64,000 bases of DNA from Amorphochlora amoebiformis (GCA_054601695.1 BAAHQB010000030.1:310001-374000); one strand, 5' to 3'; positions 32,046 through 61,641 are shown, counted from the first letter of the stretch. Translations and numbers: made by a program. The notes: a model not told the origin generated them from the letters alone.

Positions 32046-32479
32046 AATATATATATATATGTATATACGTATATATACATATGAGTATATGTTATATGTA
32101 TTTTGCACAATACTTGTATATGTATATATTACATTATATATATATATATATAGATGTATATATGTAGAAGTTAAAATATGTATATTCATGCATGTATGCG
32201 TGTTCAGAATATTAAATATATATATATATATACATACAAATATACACATATACAAATATATACATATATATATATATATACATATGCAATATAAATATAT
32301 ATCTGTATATATGATATATATATATATATATATATATTATATAGTAGTAGTATACACGTAATATAGTTGCTAACTTCAAGATTTGTCAGGCTCAGGATGT
32401 TCTTGATGGCGACTTAATGGACTTTGTGGAGAGCTATCTGCGCCACAATATTCCGAACCCGGCTGATGCTCCCGCATAA
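21205..32479 (+). CDS. prfB: Organellar peptide chain release factor RF2
   Basis: Twenty-three exons, 1197 nt, 398 residues: 21205-21303, 21424-21454, 21524-21567, 21883-21933, 23726-23791, 23941-24012, 24141-24173, 24353-24408, 24477-24522, 24608-24667, 25555-25614, 25788-25810, 26362-26391, 27078-27135, 28211-28234, 28969-29013, 29735-29799, 29870-29906, 30714-30761, 31269-31325, 31719-31751, 31834-31902, 32390-32479. RF2 ends translation at UGA/UAA in bacteria-like ribosomes. Landmarks are WDEPEK and MTKLNRHK (N-terminal helices), [24 protein letters not shown] with the SPF stop-codon reader, [10 protein letters not shown] with the GGQ peptidyl-release loop, HIPTGI, and DTRTGHETS near the C-terminus. 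The leader [17 protein letters not shown] followed by [11 protein letters not shown] looks like signal plus transit peptide. The intron after 29013 begins with GC. The second and third exons are the least certain. Confidence 0.92.
21568..21700 (+). repeat. Tandem duplication around the third prfB exon
   Basis: Two units of about 90 bp share gtgtgMgaaagc ... ctcgaggggg/ctctggaggggg tacgatgct and ttcctgatctctagtcttaat. The first unit contains exon 21524-21567 ending in HSLEG. The second (about 21612-21647) could encode a shorter version, also ending in HSLEG before the same GTACGA donor. Both copies of the segmental duplication have it, so it is older. Confidence 0.6.
23405..23660 (-). mobile_element. 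tRNA-derived SINE-like insertion in copy B
   Basis: About 255 bp of non-TA sequence between two TA tracts, absent from the equivalent place in copy A (about 9800). Read on the minus strand it starts gttagcgcagtggtatag (A-box-like) and about 20 nt later has gagttcgattcaagtcc (B-box-like), a Pol III promoter layout. The body contains the inverted repeat ggaaggccttcc twice. Another element with the same head is at 61747. It sits in a prfB intron, antisense to the gene. Confidence 0.7.
25611..26310 (+). repeat. Dispersed TTAGGG-type repeats in prfB introns
   Basis: Imperfect ttaggg, gttaggatt, gtcaggg and gctcaggg units are spread through the introns around the VEGEFAYG exon. They become dense at 26120-26300. 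The right end of the segmental duplication (about 25978) lies inside this repeat field. Confidence 0.85.
27136..28205 (-). repeat. CCCTAA-type repeat field in prfB intron
   Basis: About 1 kb of ccctaa units with a higher-order period. Segments of CCCTAA repeats alternate with cctcacgctaaccctatctc (about 27200-27500). The segment ccaatggtcctaggaYtaagacatgctRaat occurs twice (about 27685 and 27808), with inverse relatives at 26090 and 52283. The orientation is opposite to 25611-26310. The whole field is intronic. Confidence 0.9.
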
Positions 32480-48675
<16,196 letters not shown>

Positions 48676-49099
48676 CCTAGCCGCTTGCATGAGTATGATA
48701 TCAAAATTTCCCGATAATCGAACGGCTCAAGAAATTTACAGTGGGTTCTAGTACATAATGATTTGAACTCGGCTAGTTTTAACATAGGATTCTAGATTAC
48801 ATCTAGTAGATGTGTAATATTAAGTACCTAGAAAACGGTGACATAATTTAGCTTATAAATAGTAACACCGTCGAAGTGAAGCGGTATAGCTTTGTAGGCT
48901 GAGCCTATACTAGCTATAGCTAAACTTTGTCTCTATCTAGTCTACTAGGTCTATACTTAAAATTTTCGACGGAACCTACTAGACCTCTAGGACCTACGGA
49001 ACTGGCTTAGCGTAGTATGTCGACTATTGAGCTGCGCATACTACGATGATTAATTAAACTTGCTCTAGCGTCCAACTCAAATTTCTAGCTCAAGTTAAT
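48676..49099. other. Tail-to-tail intergenic gap DNAAF4 / protease
   Basis: 424 bp with no TA tract and no credible exon. It is rich in ctag words (ctagccg, ctagatta, ctagtaga, tctagtctactaggtctat) and is probably the overlapping 3' flanks of the two converging genes. No AATAAA signal stands out. Confidence 0.55.
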
Positions 49100-49468
49100 T
49101 TACGAACTTCCGAAGCCCATGTCCGATTTAGGTTTCTTTTTCTTCTTTTTCTTAGCCTTGCTAGCTTCCTGTTCCGACTCGCCTGCGCGGGGTTATGCAA
49201 ATTACGTTACATATATATGTGTCTATATTATTACATATATTTATATTTACATCTACATATTACATATATTTAATATTTGTACATACTATTCACGTATTAC
49301 ATATATATGTATATATATATACACATATATACATATATATATGAATATACATACATATATTATACATACACACACACCACATACACACACATATATATAT
49401 ATTATATATATATATATATATATTACCATTATCTCCTCCGCCACTTTTTTCATCTCCTGTGCTGATAG

Positions 49469-49510
<42 letters not shown>

Positions 49511-49568
49511 TGAATATATTCTTGTAAAAATCTATATATATATATATATGTATGTATGTATATTTTGC

Positions 49569-49600
<32 letters not shown>

Positions 49601-50259
49601 GTATACATACATACCAACACGAACAGAAACACCCACCACCTGTCCAAAATACTAATCTACCAGCCCAACCTATTACTCTATCCACAACTCCAATCTCATC
49701 CCCGTAACCAAGCCATACCCTAAACTGTACTCCGGATGTCCTGACAGTCAATGTGTGGGGTGTTTTGACAGTGAATATGTGGGGTGTATAGTTTACAAAG
49801 GTTAAATTACTCACGGACTCTCTAGACAGCTAAACTCTGGCATTTTGCGTATGGGTGTCTTGACAGTCAATGTGTGGGGTGTCTTGACAGTGAATATGTG
49901 GTGTGTATAACTTTACAAAGGTCTAACTTACGAACTCTCTAGACAGCCGGCATTTTGCGTATGGGTGTCTTGACAGTCAAGACATGGAGCGCTATCCCTA
50001 ACCTATTCCGAATCTTAACCCTAGCCTTTTGAAGACACCTTTTAGATGAGACATACTTAGCAGCAATAGGGTGAGCTTGCAGCCAAATTGCGGCCGAGAA
50101 TAAGTTGGACAGAGAATGTGCTCTGGGGTTATGGTTAGGGTTAGGGTAGAGGTTGAGTGTATGTATACTTAGTGTATATGTATCTTGAGTAAATAAAACA
50201 TGTTACGAAAGTTTACTTAGGTATAGATATATATATATATATATATACATTACATATAT

Positions 50260-50290
<31 letters not shown>

Positions 50291-50412
50291 GTATTTGTAT
50301 GCATGACACTATACATGTATACATGTATAAATTAGATATATTGTGTACAATTTATATATATATATGTATCTGTAATCTGATTATAATATTCAGTATATTT
50401 ACCAAAATCTAT

Positions 50413-50450
<38 letters not shown>

Positions 50451-51061
50451 GTTACATACATACATAAATACATATATGCTATCTCTATATTAAAGATATA
50501 ACAGTATTATGATGTTCACATAAGATAAATGTATTACAAAATATACATATGCATGTATCTTTATATTTACATTTATATATATGTGTATATATATATATAT
50601 ATATTTGTATATATACATGTTCATCTTGATGGTTTTTTAATTGTTTACCCCATAGCGACCAGCAAATTATTAGTCGCAAGGAATGCGGTTCCATATGCTC
50701 CTAATTTTACGTTCCAGTTGGGATTAACGCTATTAAGGTTAGACTCCCTTCAATTAGCCTCCGCTAGGGCTGGGTTAGAGCTCAGGTTCGGGGTCGGAGT
50801 TAGGATTAAGTCGGAATAGGCTTGTGGAATCGAGAAATAGGAGGTAGGATTAGAGGTTACGAGTTGAGGGCCATTTCCTTATGATTAGGGTTGGCAATCT
50901 GGTTAATGATTTACCTCCCGCGATGGTAGCAAACGTCGCAGAGGCTAGGTTTCGGCCCCCTATTACGTTGAGGGTTATGATTAGGTTAGGGTTGGATTTA
51001 GGATTAGGTTTAGGTTTAGGGTAGAGTTAGGATTAGGGTAGGGCATATAGAAATATATATG

Positions 51062-51110
<49 letters not shown>

Positions 51111-51178
51111 GGATTAGGTTTATGGTCAGGGTTAGGATTAGGTTTCGGTTAGGGTGGAGTGGGGTTGGGTTAGGGTAT

Positions 51179-51209
<31 letters not shown>

Positions 51210-51656
51210 GGATTAGGTTTAGCGTTAGGGATGGGGTTAGGGTAAAGGTTAGGATAAGGTTGGGGTTAGGGTATGTATGCATACATATATATATATATAT
51301 ATGTGTATATGTATGTATATATGTAGATATATATTATATGTGCATGTATATACATATATATGCATATATATAAATATATATGTGTGTGTATATAGATTAG
51401 GTTTAGGGTCAGATTTAGGATTAGGTTTAGGTTAGGGTAGAGTAGGGTTAGGGTAGGATTGGAGTTGGGGTTAGGGTAGGATTGGGGTTAGGGTGTATAT
51501 ATATATATATATATATATATGTACATATGGATGTAGGATTAGGTTTAGGGTTAGGGTTAGGATTAGGTTTAGGGTTAGGGTAGAGTTAGGGTTAGGGTAG
51601 GGTTGGGGTTAGGGAATATAAATATAAAGATATACACGCATATATATATATATAAA

Positions 51657-51693
<37 letters not shown>

Positions 51694-51732
51694 ATATATA
51701 TGCATGTAAATATGCAAAACATATATATACAA

Positions 51733-51763
<31 letters not shown>

Positions 51764-52792
51764 CACTTGTACATATTTTTATACATATTTATACATATCT
51801 CCACATATATAATATATATATATATATATAGAATATATATATATATATGCATATATTGATACATATTTATATGTTATAGCTAGTTTACGTGCATGTAGAA
51901 TTACCGGAGTTGTGGAGCACACCGAAAGTGAGGGCTCCGATCAAGATACCTGTATTTACGTATAGATATGCAAATATCTACTACACACATACGTATATTA
52001 ACAAGTTTTTTGGTACGCAATACAACTATTCCGTTAACCTACATAACCCAGCCTAGTAATACACCAATGGGCCATATCATAACGTACACTAGAATCATCA
52101 TGGAGCCGCGACCGCTATGATACAATGGTGGTATGATATGAACTATAATACAAATATCTATATCCACACCTCTCCAGTCAGGGTACACCGCTGGGATAAG
52201 GGCTCCCTGAAGGATTAGGTGAAGATTTAGCTTTATGTTTAGACTTAGGCTTTGGCTTTGGCTTAGGTTTAGGATCAGATTATTGAGCATGTCTTAGTCC
52301 GAGGACCATTGACTCGCTTAGGTTTTGGGTTAGCCTAGTGTCGCCCACTTCACGTATATTTTTTACCTCGGGTTACCAAGGATCAGAGAAAAAGAAGCGG
52401 CAAGACCGCTGAAATAATAAATCTTGGCAGGTTCAGTCACACCCGAAATAGCAATTCTTCGGTGATTCCCGGAAGAAAGGCAACCCATAGTAGATCAAGA
52501 GGGCTAAGAGGGCGGAGAACCTAGGATAACGATTCGTGTGTTAGACGTTTTGTTTGGGATTGGAGAGGGTTAGGCTGTTGCTGGGGTTGTTGAATAGTGT
52601 TGGGACTTGGATTTGGGGCTGGGACTGGCTGGGGCTAGGATTAAGGGAAGTATACTTGTTCGTTTGAGCGGTCTGTGGCCCATTGGTAGTCTTCCCAAAG
52701 GTTGAGGGTTAGCTGGAGGTGTAGAAATGTTATATATATATATGTGTTATTTATTTGTGTATGCTTTTGTGTATATATTAATATGCATATAT

Positions 52793-52826
<34 letters not shown>

Positions 52827-52863
52827 GTATATATTTGTGTATACATTATTTATTCTTTCTTTT

Positions 52864-52905
<42 letters not shown>

Positions 52906-53303
52906 AATGTAAATATATATATGTATATATATATATATATATAAATGTATATATATATATATGTATGTATATAATACACATATATATGTATATATATATG
53001 TATGTATGTATTCATATATATATATATATATATATGTATATTTATGTATATACATATATATAAATGGGTATATTCTATGCATGTACATATATATATATAT
53101 ATATAAATAAATATAATATATATGACATATATATTATATGTATATATGTATATATATTTATATAATATTAAATATATCTATGTCCAGATCAATATAATAT
53201 TCACCGTAATGTATATATATATATATATATATATATAGACATATGTATACATGTGTGTATATGTACGTATGATGTATAATATAATGTACACACGAAATAT
53301 ATT

Positions 53304-53337
<34 letters not shown>

Positions 53338-54835
53338 AATCTGTACATATACGCGTCATGTTGTATACCTGGCGCAAACCAGTAACTGCTGCGGCTACCC
53401 CAAGCATTATAGCCACATCCTATGTATAACTTAGTTTTAGGTAAGGCTAGGGATAGAGTTACGGCTACACTTATGGTTGGGCTACGGCCAGTTTTAGAGC
53501 TACGATAACGCTTAGGGTCAATAAAAGGTTGGTATCGAGTTGGTTTTCATAATTTAGATATAGGCTAGAGTTTGTTAAGGCTATTAAGCTGGAAGTATGG
53601 CTTGGGTTTGACTTAAGGTTTTAATCTACAAGGGTTGGAGATAAGAGTTTCATTAGGGATGGGGTTTGGGTTCGGGCTAGGGTTATGCTTGCCTTGGGTT
53701 CGAGATGGAGGATATCTTTAATATTGAGGGAAGTTAGATCACGGATTAAGTCAGGGTCTGCTCCAGAAACCTGAGGATTAGAAGTAGTGTTAGGATTAGG
53801 TTATGCATTAGCGTTAAGATTAGGGTTAGGGCTAGGATACGTATTTACATTTGAATGTAATATGTGGATCGTATGGTAAATACGAATATCAAGTACACCA
53901 CGTATTATATATATATTTATATATATATATATATATATATGTAGAATTAAACGTACATATATATATATATATATATGTAGTATTAAACGTACTTGAAGCT
54001 TGGTAGCTGCATACTTGCGCAATGCAACACCTGAAGGGAGGGAAAATCAAGGCTAAGGATTAGTTATCGAGGTTAAGGAGGTATTTGATTATCTCGTCGT
54101 CTACGATAAACAAGCTAGTGATCAAATCCAGATAAGAGTTAGGTTGCGTGGGGTAAGGGATAGCCTACCAAGTGATCCAATCAACCCAGAAACTAGAAAA
54201 CAAGCCCTGAAGATGTCACCCTTACTCGTCGGCGGCAAGGGATCTGCATTAGGGTAGGTTGAGGACTCTCCCACCTAATCTCACTTTTATCAATTCTAGT
54301 TAATCTGGTATGAGTGGGTGTGAACCGCGGATCTGCACAGTCGAGTCTTCCTCAGCTTGTTTCTCGATTTGAGCTTTGAGAGCATTGATATCCTCCTGAA
54401 CGTCGGATTTCAACTCTCTGCATCCCACTATGGATTAGAATCAGGGTTACAGATAGGGTAGAATTCATGGTATGCATTTTTGGCGCGTGTGTTGGGTCTT
54501 TCGGGTATGTTTCAGTGCCATACCGCAAAGCCTCTTTGAAGGGCCATTTCGTACAGTCTGAAATGTTCTAGTCGGAGATCTAGGAGAAGCGTAGGGTGTC
54601 CTTGGAGTTACTACCGCCCACCCCGCATAGCCCCAGAGCATCACGCACAAAGCAAAGCAAAAGATTGTAAAACCCGGAGATATTCGTAAGTTCTGAGCCT
54701 TATTTCCATACGACAGAGCAAAACAATCGAAGTAATACCTGTACGTCCCACGGTCACATGCTTTCCTGCCAAAATCCCGCCTCTCACTCCCCCTGTAGCG
54801 GCTAAAAGAGTGGTCAGGATGAGGGGGTTGACCAT
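49100..54835 (-). CDS. CPBP (CAAX/Abi-type) intramembrane protease
   Basis: Fourteen exons, 828 nt, 275 residues: 54739-54835, 54524-54557, 54326-54417, 53993-54030, 53369-53419, 52656-52712, 52443-52520, 52170-52206, 51905-51949, 50915-50959, 50649-50700, 50039-50122, 49427-49461, 49100-49182. All phases match. The family are multi-pass glutamate/histidine metalloproteases. Motif 1 EExxxR is [16 protein letters not shown], motif 2 FxxxH is [15 protein letters not shown], and motif 3 HxxxN is MGAHSLSNL. An N-terminal hydrophobic segment ([11 protein letters not shown]) may be targeting. Next come a coiled coil ([18 protein letters not shown]), transmembrane segments ([11 protein letters not shown] and later), and a Lys-rich hydrophilic tail ending [10 protein letters not shown]. 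An extra exon between the first two (about 54590-54680) is possible in frame. It is head-to-head with the ankyrin gene. Introns carry CCCTAA repeats on the coding strand. Confidence 0.88.
49736..49990. repeat. About 120-bp tandem repeat in protease intron
   Basis: Two full units and the start of a third: ttgacagtcaatgtgtgg, ttgacagtgaatatgtgg, tttacaaaggt, ctctctagacagc, ggcattttgcgtatgggtgt. Each unit itself contains two related 22-bp ttgacagt words. It lies in the protease intron between exons 50039-50122 and 49427-49461. Confidence 0.85.
50985..51640 (+). repeat. TTAGG-type repeats alternating with TA tracts
   Basis: Units such as gattaggtttagggttaggg (CCCTAA on the protease coding strand) alternate regularly with short (TA)n blocks at 51055, 51175, 51280, 51495 and 51620. 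The period is roughly 100-200 bp. This is intronic sequence of the protease gene between exons 51905-51949 and 50915-50959. Confidence 0.85.
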
Positions 54836-54911
54836 CCTAGTGGACTCTGGGACACGTGCGCGAAAAAGCCGAAAAGATAGTGAATTTCTCGCGCGATAGG
54901 GCAGTCGGGGG
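54836..54911. promoter_or_regulatory. Shared upstream region of protease (-) and ankyrin gene (+)
   Basis: 76 bp separate the protease ATG (54833-54835, minus) from the first possible ankyrin-gene ATG (54912). It is GC-balanced and repeat-free. If the ankyrin gene starts at the second in-frame ATG (55002) the gap is longer. A bidirectional promoter is inferred from the layout only. Confidence 0.45.
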
Positions 54912-56044
54912 GTGTGGGCGCTTGAGCTTGAGGTGGTTGTCCCACTACCAACGCGGATCATCTATTCTAGCTTCGATTTCAGTCAAGATACCGAACGCAG
55001 AATGATTGCGGATACCGTTATATCATGGTCGATTATTGTGGGGGTCGCAGTGCAGGTGGGAATCCTCGGGATCGGCTGCGTCTTCAACTTTATGGTGAGG
55101 AATTATCATTCTGAACCAGATCTACGTTCCCACTAACCGCTTACACTTGTATATTCCTTTTACAACCGTATTCCAAAACCTAAATATCAGGACGGCTGGA
55201 CAATTCTAGCCTGGGCTTCGGACAGAGGCTACCCATCCTGTGTCAAACGCTTGCTGGAATACTCAAACTCTTCGATCGACTCCAAGGACAACGTGAGACT
55301 CAGGAGACTTACCCTTGCGACGATATTTAAAACCTAATGTTGTCCAGGATGGAGAAACGTCACTCCTAAAGGCTGCGCGTAGGGGATACAGTGAAGTGGT
55401 CAGTCTCCTCCTTAAAGCCAAGGCCGACCCGATGATAGGCAATAAGGTAGAGGGAGCTTGGTAAAAACACTTCTAGTAAGCACAGAAGTGTTTAATCCTT
55501 CTCACAATTTAGAGCGGGTGGAGGTCGCTGGATGTGAGCGTAGAGAAGGTAAGTGCAAGATTTTTTTGACTCAGTATTATCGCGGGGATTGTTGACGATT
55601 CTATCCAATCAACAGGGCCACACGAGCACCGTGGATGTATTGCTTGCGGGAGGGGCCAACCCGAACATGCCGTCGGTAATCTAACTCTTTTAATTCTCTA
55701 ACTGCGAAATTTTTAATCGAAGAAGATCACTGCGATCGGATCTTGATGATCAGTATAATTAGACAAAGGAACCTGCAATTGTAATTGCTGCGAGAGGGGG
55801 CTACGACAAGATAATTAAGGTTGCTTATAAAATATCACATATTAGTCATAATCCATGATGAAGTGATATTATCAGTCCCTAGCCTCGTTTGGTTGCGACG
55901 TAAATGCGAAGGGAAAGGTACCGAGTATCCAGAATATATGTTTATATTTGGGTTTTATACTGTATGTGTGTCATAATAATGTTTTAACTTTACTTAGTTG
56001 TATTGCATATATACACGTACATAACATATATATATATATACACA

Positions 56045-56099
<55 letters not shown>

Positions 56100-56803
56100 C
56101 GGAGAGAGAAAAGATAGAGGTTGGAGAGAGAGAGAAGAGAGAGAGAAAGAGTGAGAGATAGGGAAGAATGAGAAGAAGAGAGGTTGAGAGGGGTTGAGAG
56201 AAGTAAAAAAGGAAGCACCAATTTTCGAAGTTCGAGCTGCATCAGGCGGGTGAGAGGCGAAAGATGGAAGAGAGATAGAGGAACAGGAGAGGGACTATTC
56301 TTGAAATTGAGAAGAGACTAGGGAGAAATAAAAAAAAGGCTTAGCTAGCATTGATTATTATTATTGTCCTCTTGATGGTTTTCGCAGCAAATGGGTCGCT
56401 CGGCACTTGTAGTAGCGTGCATCCGTAACCATCCCAAGTGTGTCGAGGCACTCATTGAAGCAAAGGTGAACAGAATGAGACAGTTTAAGAGAGCAGAATA
56501 CTAAATCCTGCAACATACTTACACAGGCTGATATTGAATCGGCTGATTCTAACGGGCTTACGCCTCTTATCTGGGCGTCGGTACACGGTACACCTGTAGA
56601 GGGCAAGGAGGTGGAAATATTATTCTGATGTTTGGATGTCTCAGGGTACCACCGTCTTGTGAAGACACTGGTGTTGAGGAATGCCCGCATTGATGCCTAC
56701 GATAAGACCAATAGGTATATTTATTTCCTCCAATATATGTATGTGTTGAGGTTCAAATGTTCATATGTCTAAATATAAATGTAAATATGAAGATTTGTAT
56801 ATA

Positions 56804-56844
<41 letters not shown>

Positions 56845-56845
56845 C

Positions 56846-56891
<46 letters not shown>

Positions 56892-56956
56892 TTATATGAA
56901 TACATACACATATATATATATATATATATCATATATATATATATATATATATAATT

Positions 56957-56999
<43 letters not shown>

Positions 57000-57245
57000 G
57001 CATATGTACTTCTACAAAAGGTCGGCACTAATGTGGGCCGCTGTCCAGTTGAAATGGGAGACTGCCCGATATCTGTAAGCTAAAAAAATTAATCTAAATC
57101 ATATGCGTCTGGACTTGGAGATTTATGTCGAGTTGATTTAAAATTCAGAATTCACAAGGGGGGCAAGATGAACAACCAGGATTTCGAGCAGAGCAAAAGC
57201 GACATCAATAGAACGTGGACAAACGTGGGTGTATACGTTGTGTAA
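54912..57245 (+). CDS. Ankyrin-repeat protein with N-terminal hydrophobic segment
   Basis: Twelve exons: 54912-55094, 55191-55292, 55348-55446, 55513-55548, 55616-55675, 55769-55819, 55876-55917, 56388-56465, 56527-56587, 56645-56714, 57021-57074, 57149-57245. Exon 1 to 8 junctions are phase 0, later ones phases 1, 2 and 2, all matching. Ankyrin repeats mediate protein-protein binding. Repeats are seen as [91 protein letters not shown] and [18 protein letters not shown]. Before them lies a hydrophobic helix ([18 protein letters not shown]), so membrane attachment is possible. The start (ATG 54912 or a later one) and the last exon are the least certain parts. Introns here are shorter than elsewhere, except 55918-56387 and 56715-57020. 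Confidence 0.85.
56098..56300 (+). repeat. Purine-rich (GA) tract in ankyrin-gene intron
   Basis: About 200 bp are nearly all purine on the plus strand (gagagaga, agaagaga and variants), directly after a (TA)n run. Similar polypurine or polypyrimidine tracts are at 5520-5680, 38050-38150, 47700-47830 and 60010-60080. None is coding. Confidence 0.85.
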
Positions 57246-57698
57246 TTGTGTGTTATTATATTATTATATTTTTGCATGAAGATATATATATATATATATA
57301 TATATATCTGTATACATATATAAATATTCATTACGCAAATTGTATGTCCACTACATATGTAGAGAAAGTATGTTATATATATATATATATATAATATTAT
57401 AATATATATATATATATATATTATGTATGTATATACACATATATTTATATATATATATATATTTCTATATATTATATATATAATATTTCTAAAATAACAT
57501 ATATACATCTTTATACATATATATATATATATATATATATTTGCAACACTTCATTTTTGCACTGAAGTATTTTGCATACTTAAATTTTAATGAATTATGT
57601 ATGTGTGCATACATAGCAATATGTTGCGAATGTCAATACTGGTATGTTTGGATATATAATACATTTATGTACATGTTTGTTATATATTTGAACATCTA

Positions 57699-57733
<35 letters not shown>

Positions 57734-57896
57734 TTACATAAAATGTATACATGTATATAAGTATGTATATATATATCTAAATGTATGAAGTATACATGCA
57801 CATATGCATGTGTGGATGTGCATATGTATAATACATATACATACACATATATACGCTACATGTGTATATATATTATATTATATATATATATATATA

Positions 57897-57935
<39 letters not shown>

Positions 57936-58890
57936 AAATATATAAATATATATACTCTATATATATAAGTGTATACTTACATACTTAGTCCGATCCCCAC
58001 CTGAAGCACTTGCATCTTCTCCTTCGCCCAGACGATATTTCAAAAGAGTTGGACTCATCTAGCTAGACCAGACCTGCATTCGCAATTCCGTTGTAATTAA
58101 AATTATTTTAACACTTATTCAAATTCGTTACGAAATTCATTATTCTGCTCATCATCTAGATCATGGATCAGTTCGCCAGACTCTAGAGACTTTCTAGAGT
58201 TTAGAGACTGAAGCAATTAATATCTAAACTTTGATCTGACTTGGATTGATCTAAATTATGCATGAGTTCATATAATTGTGAGGCATTTCTCTAGTTTCTG
58301 GATAGTGCATGCGCTGGATCATTCTTGCAGTTGACTCACGGTCTAGACGGTGTCGGTGCGGAAGCAAATATTTTTCATCAGACTAGCAAGGCATCATGCA
58401 TCCAGTGCATGGACACACTCAGAGTCTAGAGAGTATGTGAAATAGGTGATTCACGGTGGAAGCAAATATTTTTCATTATGCATAAATTATTAACTTGGCA
58501 ACGAATTCATGATGAATGCTAGGAATGCCGGATATCTTCGCTCGAGGCCTATGAGAAACTATCCACTTAAACTCCAAGTTTACCAGGGTGTACGAGATCT
58601 CACAAGTCTAGCAAGTGACGACCTTGAATGCAACTAGGGGCGCAAGCTGGCTCTAGTAGTAGCTATGGTGGCCTGAAATATACAGAACAGTTATAGTGCA
58701 CATATATGTATATAATCTATATATATATATATATATGTATATAATATATATATATATATGTATATAATATATATTATATATATATATATTATATATATAT
58801 ATATAATAAGTATATTCGTGTATATAGATATGTATGTAGATGGACATACAACATATTATTTACACACATATACATATATATATTTATATG

Positions 58891-58928
<38 letters not shown>

Positions 58929-59037
58929 TACACACACATATATATATATATATATATACATACATACATATACACAGATATATAATATAAAAACATATAT
59001 TTACACATATACATAAACGTAATATATATATATATAT

Positions 59038-59069
<32 letters not shown>

Positions 59070-59458
59070 ATATACACATATACACACATATATGTATAAT
59101 ATGCATAAATAATACATATAATATCTACATGTATATACATCACATATATAAATATATATATATATGTATACATTCTTGTACGTATATATCTGAGCGTACT
59201 TACGATCTTCCATGTTGTACATTTGTTTTACATCCAATCATATATATATATATATATACATATATAAATATACGTATAAATATGTATACATACATATGTG
59301 CATGTATATTTTCCATTCGGACGCATGTAAATCTCCATGAATATAAACATATACATAAAGGCATAAAATGTAATGTTTTATACAATATTATATAATACTA
59401 TGTGTGTATATACTTGCATATGAGCATTATTTTTTGGATTCTATAATATGGTAATATC

Positions 59459-59508
<50 letters not shown>

Positions 59509-59634
59509 ATAAAAACATATATGCACTGTAAGCTCAATTAAAGATAGAAGGGTTATAGCGTGGGTGCGAGTAGGGTTAAGGTTTTCATTGAGGATGAGAT
59601 TAGCTTTATTCGGATATATTAGATCTTCAGATAC
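57246..59634. other. Intergenic region ankyrin gene - kinase
   Basis: TA-rich blocks (57280-57990, 58690-59500) flank a 700-bp CTAG-rich, TA-poor stretch (57990-58680). In that stretch agcaaatatttttcat occurs twice (about 58360 and 58460). One short start-like frame on the minus strand is listed separately. I see nothing else that can be supported. Confidence 0.5.
57985..58058 (-). CDS. Possible first exon of an unknown minus-strand gene
   Basis: ATG at 58056-58058 opens MSPTLLKYRLGEGEDASASG and reaches a GTATGT donor after 74 nt. The composition is protein-like, but no following exon was found in the TA-rich sequence below, and the ankyrin gene ends at 57245. It could be chance. Confidence 0.2.
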
Positions 59635-59722
59635 TTTGTATTTGCATTCGTTTGATTTGATTTATCTGATTTTTCGTCTGCCTCCTCAAATTCTTCAAAT
59701 TTATCTAAATATATATTTAACT

Positions 59723-59760
<38 letters not shown>

Positions 59761-60209
59761 GTTGTCTCACCCCATGGTGATCACCTTCCTTTATATTTAC
59801 ATGCATGTAAATATATACCTAGATAGAATATATGTATATATGTAATATATATATATATATATGTATATTACATATGCATGTATATGCGTGCATGTGTATA
59901 CCTATACCTATGTATATATTAGGTATATGTATACATAATACATGTATAATATATGTATGTATATACATGTATTTGTGTCTGCTTATGTGTACTTCATACA
60001 TGTATCCTTTTTCTTACCTCTCTCTCTCTCTCCCTCTCTTTTCTCTCTCTTTGCTCTCCCCCCCCTTCTCTCTTTCTCCATTTTACCTGGCGCAGCGCGA
60101 AAATAGTCGTATAGATTCGATTGGTAGCTTTCATTCCAAACTTCTTGTTCTACCTGTAATAATCATACATACATACATCTATATAATATGTATATATACA
60201 TATATTATG

Positions 60210-60240
<31 letters not shown>

Positions 60241-60393
60241 GTATATATTTATGTATATAAATATACAAACATATATTTACTTGCGTAGTATTTATTTCAT
60301 TTAGTATAGAATACTATATGTATGCGTACAAAAAAAGTATATTTATATGCACACACATACACACATTTGCAAACACATACATACATACATATA

Positions 60394-60457
<64 letters not shown>

Positions 60458-60802
60458 ATATAATATAATATATATACATACAAAAATACATACATGAATA
60501 TATAAGAAATTTTGGCACATATAAGTACATATGAATACGTATGAATATATATGAATACATATGAATACATATTTAGGTCTAACCTAAACCTAACCTTAAT
60601 TTAACCCTAATCCTACACATTCAAAGAAACTAAAACAAAAATACACCTTGACCTCCTCCTTGTTCTTCTCCAGCTGTAACCCGAGCGCTAACCTATCATA
60701 CACCCCACACATGTATAATTTTCATATTTGTATATGTATATGTATATATAAATATATTGAACAATATATATCATGATATATTATATCATAGATGTTTCTC
60801 AT

Positions 60803-60837
<35 letters not shown>

Positions 60838-61142
60838 ACATATACGTATATAGACATATGTGTATATGTATATATACGTGTATATTTATCCTCTACACAC
60901 ACACACACATAATATATATAACGTAAAAGACAACTATCCTAACGCTAAACTTAAAATGTACATATGCACACAACAAACACACATGCATATACCTATATGA
61001 ATATTTTTAAATACCTAAATGTATATACATGTACATATATCTATATATACATATGTATATATATATATATATTTATATATTTATATTCTATTATGTAGAT
61101 GTATTATATACATATATATATATATTAATGTGTGTCGTGTGC

Positions 61143-61196
<54 letters not shown>

Positions 61197-61594
61197 GAAG
61201 TAACCTGTCAGCAGAGGGTCGGTTTGGTGGTTTGAGGTCAAGACACATCTTAACCATTCGAGCAAGAAGAGGGCTAACCTGAGGATGTTAGACTTGGTCT
61301 ATATTTGTTTATGTAGTGTACGCATATATATATATATATACACACATGTATATGTGTGATAAATATTATATGTATATATATATTAATATATATATATATA
61401 TATATATATATTAATATATATTTATATATGTATATGTTCATATACACATATACATATACACATATGAAAATATATAACGATAATAATTATATTGATGATG
61501 ATAGTAATAACATTTAAAAATATGCAAATATATATTATACACGTTTGTATATATATATATATATATATGTATAAATAAATAAATATATATACAC

Positions 61595-61641
<47 letters not shown>

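Noticed and set aside
54641-54961. Minus-strand 106-residue frame read as one exon
   Set aside because: Only its middle part (54739-54835) fits as the protease first exon. A GTATTA donor ends it, and the remainder is intron.
56361-56690. Minus-strand 109-residue frame
   Set aside because: Shadow of three ankyrin-repeat exons on the plus strand.
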